Position numbers and translations under genes: made by a program
DNA from: RPQJ01 sp963744735
GTDB lineage: Bacteria; Pseudomonadota; Gammaproteobacteria; Steroidobacterales; Steroidobacteraceae
DNA length: 64,000 nt
Direction of reading: 5' to 3'
Assembly (NCBI GenBank): GCA_963744735.1
Contig: CAVUVH010000013.1
Span: forward strand, 1 to 64,000
Notes under the pieces: generated by a model
What the model saw: the letters and a program-made list of their open reading frames with translations, nothing else
The model's database searches: none
Told to the model about the DNA's origin: nothing
Shown here: positions 56,483 to 64,000 of the stretch, piece by piece
Numbering within the stretch: the stretch's first letter is position 1
Layout: each line of letters opens with the position of its first letter

Positions 56483-59400
56483 GGCTTGCTCTCCTGGGGC
56501 GATTCACTGCCCGTCCGCGCGCTGGATTCGTCGCCGGGCGGCGCGGAGATTCGTTCGACCACCGGCGCGGCCCACGGACCGCTCACATGGTAGTACGCGC
56601 GGGTCAGCCCCTGCAGCTGGTCCTTGAACAGCTGCGACAGCACGAGCACGCCGGCGCCGATCACCGGACCGGCCGCAAGTGCGCCGGCCACGGCCAGTGG
56701 CCCGCTCGGATTGCCGCTGACCACGATGGTCTGGTCGTAGTCTTCGGTCGCGAGTCCGGTGCGTCCGACGATGCCCATGTCCACCGCCGGCCCGCGCAGC
56801 AGCAGGTTGCGGGTATGGGCATTGCCCGACTTGATGTCGAAGTCGCCCTTGATGCTGTTGAAGGCCAGGCCTTCGTCGGTGACGTCGCGGAAGTCGAGCG
56901 CAAGGCGGCGCGGCAGCTGCGCGACGCTCAGCAGGCCCAGCATGCGCCCGGCACCCGGCTCGATGTCACGCAGCCGGCCGTCCTCGAGCGTCACGCTCAG
57001 CGAGCCGCTCATCGTCTGCAGGGCGTCGAGCGAGGGGCCTCCCGGCCACACGAGACTGGCGGTGATCCTTGCCTTTTCTGCATCGATCGCATCCCGGTAC
57101 GCGAGCGCCCGCGCGGCGCCGGCGAAGTCCGTGCTGGTGAACTCCGCGTCGAGCCGCGTCTGCACCGCGCCCTGCTCGTGGTACCAGCTGCCGCTCGCAT
57201 CGATGGTGAAATCCGCATGGGTCGCAACCAGCGAGTCGAAGCGGAGTCCGCGCGGCTCGCGCGACAGGCTTGCCACCATCCTGCCGAAGCGCCGGGACTG
57301 CCAGCTGAAGTCGTCGATGGTGGCATTCACCGCGGGCAGGGTGCGCGGGTCGATCGAGTTGCCCGCTGCACGACTGGCGACCCCGGCCGGGCTCTCGGTC
57401 ACGAGCTGCAGCCGCCGCATGTCCAGCAACAAAGGCAGGCTGCGGAAATCATCGGGCACCGTGACCTGCCCTTCGGCCTGGGGCCCGGTCACGGCGACGC
57501 GCCACAGCTCGCCGTCACTGCGCAGCCGCGCGATCACGTCGCGGAACTCGAAACCGAACACCGTGGCGCGGTCGAGGTGGACGTCGACCGGGCCCAGCCA
57601 GTCCTTCAGGCGCTGGCTGCCGGTGGTCCCGCGGTCGCTGCCCGGCGGCACATCGGCGAGCGCAAGCCACTCACCCAGGTCGAACTGTGGCCAGTCGCCG
57701 GTCACCAGCAGGCCCGCCTGGTTCGGCAGTGCGACCGGCTGGCTGTCGAAGCGCGCGGCGCCGCGCTCGAGCCGCCACAGGCCATCGCGGGCGGCAAAGC
57801 GCAGGCGGGCGCGGGCGCTGCCGGACTCGAGCGCCACGTCGTTGACCTGCGAACCCGGGATGTCCAGCCGCACGCGCGTCGGCCGCGCCTCGGGCGCCGC
57901 CTTGGCAAACGGCCGCGGCGCCTGGATCGAGAGTCCGGCAAGCTGGCTGGTGATGTCGAAAGTCAGTGGCCACGCGCCGCCGGCGCGCCGCTTCTCGATG
58001 CGTCCACGCAGGCTCCAGTCGGTTGCGCCGCCCATCGTGATGGTCGCGGGCAGGCCGATGAAGGCCGGCAGTTTCTGTCCGCCGGCGCGACCCTGGGCGA
58101 CGATGTCGAGCGCGGCTTCGACCTCGCGGGTGGGACGGCCAGGAGTCGCGCTCAGTTCGAACGGGCCGTCGAGGATCGTGCCGCGCAGACCCGCGACCTT
58201 GATGTCGTAATTGTGCAGCTCGAACGCGCCGCGGACCCGCTGCGCGGGCGCGCGCAGGGCGGGCAGCGTGAGGTTGACGCCGTCGAGCTGTGCCCGCACG
58301 GTGTAGTCGCGCGGCGGCGGCGGCACGGCAAGCTCCGCGAGCGCCTCCGGGGAGATGGCAGGCAGCGTCAGCTGCACGTCGTAGCGCGCGGGCCCGTTGC
58401 CCGACAGGCTCATGAACACGTCGCCGACCACCGGGCCGAGCGGACTCGCCTGCACATAGGCCAGCGCTTTCTGCAGGTCGCCGCTCGCCTTGCCGGTCAC
58501 CTGCAGCACCGGCGCCTTGTAGTCCGCCATCGCAAACGTCGCCTGCGACACCTTCAGGCCGCCCAGTGCCGCAGCGGACACGTCGGCCTCGATCGAGGCG
58601 TTATGGAAGCGGGCGGCACCCGTGGCGCCGGTGACGGGCGCGAAACCAGGGTAGTAGTCGAGTGTCACGTCGCGCGCGTCGGCCGAGGCGGTGAAATCGC
58701 CCTCGCCGCCCCGGAACGGAAACTTCCTGGTCGGTCCGCGATAGCTCAGGCGGCCGTTGGTCGCGACACCGCGGACGAAGGCGCGGTCGAGCCAGGCGAT
58801 CGTGCGTTCGCGCAACCGCCCCACCGGCACGACGCTCGGCACGATCGAGACGTCGACCTCGGGCACCTCGGCCTCGAGCACGAGCACCGGCGAGACGCCG
58901 GGTCGCTCATACGCAAGCTCGAGATCGACTCGCGCACGGCCCTTGGCATGCTCGACTTCGGCGCCCTTGGTGCTGGCAATCCACACCGCGCCGGCACGAC
59001 GCCACTGGCCGTCGGCCGTGACACGCTGCAGGACCAGCGGTTGCCGGAACATGCGCGGCCAGTCGAAGGTCGGCGCGTTGCCACGCAGCTGCAACTGCCC
59101 GCCCTGGTCGGTTCCCTCCAGCGTCAGGTCGACGCCGGACGCCCCGGGCCAGCGTCCGATCGGCTGCGCGCCCATCCCGGCAAGCTCGGCCCTGGCCGTG
59201 AACGTCGGTTGCAGCCCGGCACGCTCACGCTGCGCGCTGAGGCGCAGCGTCTGCACGCGACCCGTCGGCGCAAGCCCGGCATAGCGGTCGAACGAAGCCG
59301 GCGCGAACCCCAGCAGCAGCGGCCAGACCGGCGCGACCTCGAGCGTATCGACATTGAGTTCGAGCGCGAACGTCGACACCGGATGGCCGCTCCAGCGGCC

Positions 59401-60506
59401 CCAGACACTGGCTGCAGGACTCCCGCGACGACCGCCGATCTGCGTTTCCAGGTCCTGCGCGCGGAACACCCAGGCATCGCCGTCGCGGCGCAGCCGGAAA
59501 TCGCCCCCGAGCGCGGCATAGCGCGCTTCCGGTGGCAGCGGCGGTGGCGCCTGCTCGATCATCTCCTTGGTCACTGTCGCGTGCTGGATCCGGTTGCCCG
59601 GCGCGAGCTCGAGCCGCGGCTGGGTGACCCGCACGACCTCGATCGGCGGCACTGCGCGCGGCGGCAGCTGCAGCACCACGTCACGCAGACCGAGTTTCAG
59701 CGAAGCATGCGAGAACTGACCCTGCTTCACGGCGATGACCCCGCGCACCGGCCCCGTCCCGGACAGGGGCTGCGCGAGCCGCGACGGCATGAAGTCGCGC
59801 AGGCCGGCAAGTCGCAGCTCGGCTGCATCGATCTCGACCCGGACGTCCAGCCGCTCGCGATCGTCCAGTGATCCCTGCAGCCTGATCTCGAAGTCCGCGC
59901 GGGTGCCGAGCGCCGCCGGCAGGTCGGTTGCGCCTTCGAGCAGCACGTCGTCACGGTCGCGGCGCAACTGCAGATCGAGGCCCGTCAGCTCGATCGGCGC
60001 GCGCCCGGTCTTGAGGTCGCGGAAAACGACCACCGCGTCCGCCACCACCACGCGCCCGGCCGGCAGCCGGTCGAAATCGAACGGCGGCCGGTCGGCCGGA
60101 CGCTCGCGCAGGCCGAGCAGGCGGATCCTGCCGTCGGCGAGCCGCACGATCGTGACCCGCGGCCCGACGATGCCGACGCGGCCCGCGACCAGCTGTCCGG
60201 TGCGGAAGAAGTTCCAGAGATCGAGCCCGACGCTGCCCTCGCGCGCCGCGAACATCGTCTGCGAACCGTCGGGCTCGAGCACCCTGAGGTCGCGCAGGAC
60301 GACTTCCGGCCCGAACCAGCGCAGGCGGGCGTCGAGTCCGGAGTACTCGATGCGCGTCTGCGTCTGCGCCTCGATCCAGCCGCGCAACGCCTGCTCGTTC
60401 TGCGGCACGTAGGTGAGCGCGATGCGCAGCGCCGTGACCAGCAGCGCCACGCACACCAGCAGCCCCGCCGCCGCGCCGGCGACGATGCGCCACAGGCGCG
60501 CCGAAG

Positions 60507-60510
<4 letters not shown>
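56479..60510 (-). CDS. yhdP: YhdP family AsmA-like inter-membrane protein
   Basis: 1343 residues in one intact frame, the longest gene here. One N-terminal membrane helix (AGAAAGLLVCVALLVTALRI) anchors it in the inner membrane. The rest is a beta-rich DUF3971/AsmA-like region with repeated patterns such as GRVGIVGPRVTIVRLADG. The C-terminal AsmA_2 part includes RMLGLLSVAQLPRRLALDF, FNSIKGDFDIKSG and VSGNPSGPLAVAGALAAG. YhdP with TamB and YdbH carries phospholipids to the outer membrane. The GTG start overlaps the rng stop. Confidence 0.93.
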
Positions 60511-61973
<1,463 letters not shown>

Positions 61974-61977
<4 letters not shown>

Positions 61978-62582
61978 GGTGCCTGGGTGTCCCTTGCGTT
62001 CAGACCGGGCAGCGAAGCGAGCAGTTCCCAGGTCTCGTACAGCGGCAGGCCCATCACCCCGGAATAGCTGCCGGACAGGTGACGGATGAACACGGCGGCA
62101 CGTCCCTGCACGGCATAGGCGCCGGCCTTGTCGGCCGGCTCGCCGGTGTCCCAGTAGGCATCGATCTCGGCGGGCGTCAGCGGACGGAACGTGACGGTGC
62201 TGGTGCAGAGACGGTCATCGGCACCTGCCGCATGCAGCACGGCCACGGCCGTATGCACCTGGTGCCCGACGCCCGACAGCCGGCCGAGGATGCGGGCCGC
62301 ATCCGCGCGATCGACCGGCTTGCCGAGGATTTCCGGCCCGAGCGCGACCGTGGTGTCGGCCGCCAGCACGGGCCGGCGCTCAGCGACCGGCAGGCGCTGC
62401 CAGAGCGCCTGCGCCTTCTGCCTGGCCACGCGCAGCGCGTACTGCGCCGGCGCCTCGCCGGCGAGCGGCGTCTCGTCGATGTCGACCGCGCGCACCGCGT
62501 GCGTCACACCGATCTGCCGCAACAGCTCGCTGCGTCGCGGCGAGGCCGACGCCAGGTAGATGGCGGGTCCGTCGCGACGCAT
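61974..62582 (-). CDS. maf: Maf/YhdE nucleotide pyrophosphatase
   Basis: 202 residues, intact. YLASASPRRSELLRQIGV, the VDIDETPLAGEAPAQYALRV helix, VLAADTTVALGPEILGKP (catalytic Asp), SGVGHQVHTAVAVL and GAYAVQGRAAVFIRHLSGSY match YhdE, which hydrolyses dTTP and UTP, rather than YceF. It is followed by rng in the same order as E. coli. Confidence 0.93.
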
Positions 62583-62588
62583 GCGTCC

Positions 62589-63023
62589 TCAACCCACGTG
62601 CACGGTGGGCACGAGCTGGCGTTCCGCCACCAGCGAGTTGCTGATCAGGCAGACGTGCTCGGCTTTTTCCAGCAGCTTGGTCGCGCGCTCCTGGTCGGTG
62701 CCTGCCGGCACCTTGAGCGACGCATGCACCGTCAGCGCCGTGAACAACGTGCGCCCATCGACGCGGTCGAGCTTGCCTTCGACCCGGCACTCGAGACCGG
62801 TCCAGTCCAGCTTGGAAGCGCGTGCCACTGCCCGGAAGCTCAGCACGAAGCAGTCGGCCACGGCGGCGCAGAGCAGGGTCTCGGGTGACCAGCGGTCGCC
62901 GGGCCCGTCGAACTCCGCCGGCGGTGCGGTCTGCAGGGTGGGCAACCCGGTCGCGGCCACGGGCACGTCGCCGTCGGGCGACGCGGTGGCGTGGACGGCG
63001 TACAGATGCGGATAGGGATGCAT
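62589..63023 (-). CDS. OsmC/Ohr family protein
   Basis: 144 residues. Both peroxidatic-type Cys are present: ETLLCAAVADCFVLSFRAVA near residue 50 and KAEHVCLISNSLV near 122, as in YhfA-like OsmC proteins. GDRWSPETLL supplies the Glu and Arg region. These reduce organic hydroperoxides with thiols; the exact subclass is unclear. It is inserted between maf and rlmH, where many relatives have none. Confidence 0.85.
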   Translation of the reverse strand: MHPYPHLYAVHATASPDGDVPVAATGLPTLQTAPPAEFDGPGDRWSPETLLCAAVADCFVLSFRAVARASKLDWTGLECRVEGKLDRVDGRTLFTALTVHASLKVPAGTDQERATKLLEKAEHVCLISNSLVAERQLVPTVHVG

Positions 63024-63113
63024 GGGCTCGCCTCGCGTACGTAAGTCCGGGTGACAAAAGGGGAATTGAATCGCGCCCGGCGGCCCCTGTCCATCGAGGC
63101 CATCGCGGATCGG

Positions 63114-63581
63114 TCAGGCGCGATGGTACGGCAGGCCCTTGATCACGCTGACGGCGCGGTACAGGGCCTCGGCCACCACCACCCGGGCCAGGCCGTGCGG
63201 CAGGGTCAGGGCCGACAGGGACCAGCGCAGGCGCGCGAGGCCGTCGATCTCGGGCGCCAGCCCGTCGGGGCCGCCAATGCAGAACACCGGGACCGCGCCC
63301 TCCTGCGCCCGCGCCTCGAGCCAGCGGGCCAGTTGCGCGGTCGAGAGCGACTGGCCACCGACCTGCAGCGCGACCACGTGGGCCCGCTCGCCCGCCGCCG
63401 CCTGCATCCGGCGGCCCTCGGCCTCGACGGCCCGGCGCACGTCGCCGCTGCCCCTCGCGCCCAGCGGTATTTCAGTCAGTTCCAGCCGGAAATCGCCGCG
63501 CAGCCGCCCTGCATAGTCCGCAAAACCTGCGTCCACCCAGGCGGGCATCCGGGTGCCTGCGGCCAGCAATCGCATGCGCAT
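63114..63581 (-). CDS. rlmH: 23S rRNA pseudouridine1915 N3-methyltransferase
   Basis: 155 residues, the same length as E. coli RlmH. SPOUT fold with MRMRLLAAGTRMPAWVDAGF, FCIGGPDGLAPEI (knotted SAM loop), LSALTLPHGLARVVVAEALY and YHRA at the C-terminus. It methylates N3 of pseudouridine 1915 in helix 69. Downstream of rsfS as in most gammaproteobacteria. Confidence 0.94.
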   Translation of the reverse strand: MRMRLLAAGTRMPAWVDAGFADYAGRLRGDFRLELTEIPLGARGSGDVRRAVEAEGRRMQAAAGERAHVVALQVGGQSLSTAQLARWLEARAQEGAVPVFCIGGPDGLAPEIDGLARLRWSLSALTLPHGLARVVVAEALYRAVSVIKGLPYHRA

Positions 63582-63618
63582 GCGGTGCGCTCCAGGGGTC
63601 CGGGCCGCAACGGGCCGG

Positions 63619-64000
63619 TCAGACGGAAATCCGCCGGACGGCGCCGCCCTCCCACAGTTTCTCGAGCGCGTAGAACTCGCGCACCCGCGGCAGCATGACG
63701 TGCAGCACGACGTCGTTCAGGTCGAGCAGGACCCACTCGCCATCGCGCTCGCCCTCGATGCCGTACGGGCGAAAGCCGGCCTCCTTGCACCGCTGCACGA
63801 CCCGGTCGGCGATCGATTTCACGTGCCGGTCCGAAGTGCCGCTGGCGACGACCATCGTGTCGGTGATGTCGGTGATGCCGCGCACGTCGAGCGCCTTGAC
63901 GTCGACCGCCTTCATGTCGGCGAGCGCGTCGAGCACGACCTGCGCCAGGCGCGCGAGCGGCGGCGCCTTGGCCTTCGACCTGGCCCGGGCTGGCGCCGGA
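63619..64000 (-). CDS. rsfS: Ribosomal silencing factor RsfS, 5' end beyond the window
   Basis: The frame is open to the right edge; about 126 codons visible. VLDALADMKAVDVKALDVRG, DTMVVASGTSDRHVKSIADR, GEWVLLDLNDVVLHVMLP and EFYALEKLWEGG are the standard RsfS motifs. An internal GTG at 63936 would give a shorter form lacking the N-terminal Lys/Ala/Pro-rich piece. RsfS binds L14 and blocks subunit joining in starvation. Confidence 0.94.
   Translation of the reverse strand, partial: PAPARARSKAKAPPLARLAQVVLDALADMKAVDVKALDVRGITDITDTMVVASGTSDRHVKSIADRVVQRCKEAGFRPYGIEGERDGEWVLLDLNDVVLHVMLPRVREFYALEKLWEGGAVRRISV

Overview
The window is high-GC, gene-dense chromosomal DNA from a gammaproteobacterium. 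The conserved gene orders fit this: pepP-ygfB on one strand facing a TIGR02449 gene-zapA-6S RNA-ygfA, then rplM-rpsI, coq7-crp, and rsfS-rlmH-maf-rng-yhdP-tldD. The two-chain glycine dehydrogenase, the lack of any phage and a Xanthomonadales/Steroidobacterales/Nevskiales-like gene content suggest that part of the class, but this placement is inference.

Layout. 0-13.9 kb: a long minus-strand series begins behind a tandem glycine riboswitch with its own intrinsic terminator: gcvT-gcvH-gcvPA-gcvPB-dgkA-PfkB kinase-PDZ serine protease-tsaC-ornithine decarboxylase-comB-like-permease-HAD-HIT. Many of these genes overlap by 4 nt. 14-18.5 kb: a secreted protein, a 41-residue secreted ORF coupled to ispG, two small envelope proteins (DUF4124, DUF2189) and yaeQ. 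18.5-26.7 kb: AidB-like acyl-CoA dehydrogenase, two ubiquinone hydroxylases, pepP, ygfB, then the divergent TIGR02449 gene-zapA-6S RNA-ygfA-EVE block. 26.7-31.4 kb: a 22-residue Lys-rich peptide gene, rpiA and glcDEF. 31.4-36.6 kb: ten small minus-strand accessory genes (methyltransferases, TfoX, SRPBCC, VOC, ABM, DUF3052, DUF1801, DUF924 and an unknown membrane protein). 36.7-40.2 kb: a relic chromosomal integron with three clear attC sites, an attI-like core and an integrase truncated after about 60 codons. It abuts tRNA-Gln and rpsI-rplM. 41.4-48.5 kb: coq7, crp with an acidic tail, rpe, djlA, purC, a cobalamin-binding-like protein, yihY and a DUF1993 gene. 48.8-64 kb: pmbA, darP, purE-purK, an ExeA-type ATPase fused to FHA, tldD, a nitrilase-like amidase, yhdP, rng, maf, an OsmC-like gene, rlmH and the start of rsfS.

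A technical point colours the whole annotation. About half of the large genes, including indispensable ones (ispG, tsaC, ubiH, purC, purE, purK, rng, gcv genes), have homology that jumps reading frame. The jumps are mostly loss of two bases inside GCGC tracts or a 1-bp change in short G/C runs. This looks like consensus error rather than gene decay, so I give such genes as one full-span CDS and note the jumps. The exceptions are in the integron, where truncation and lost start codons look like real decay.

I saw no CRISPR array, prophage, insertion sequence or rRNA. The most noteworthy elements are the integron relic, the Lys-rich mini-protein, the acidic extension of CRP, the ExeA-FHA fusion and promoters whose -10 box sits 7 nt before a start codon.
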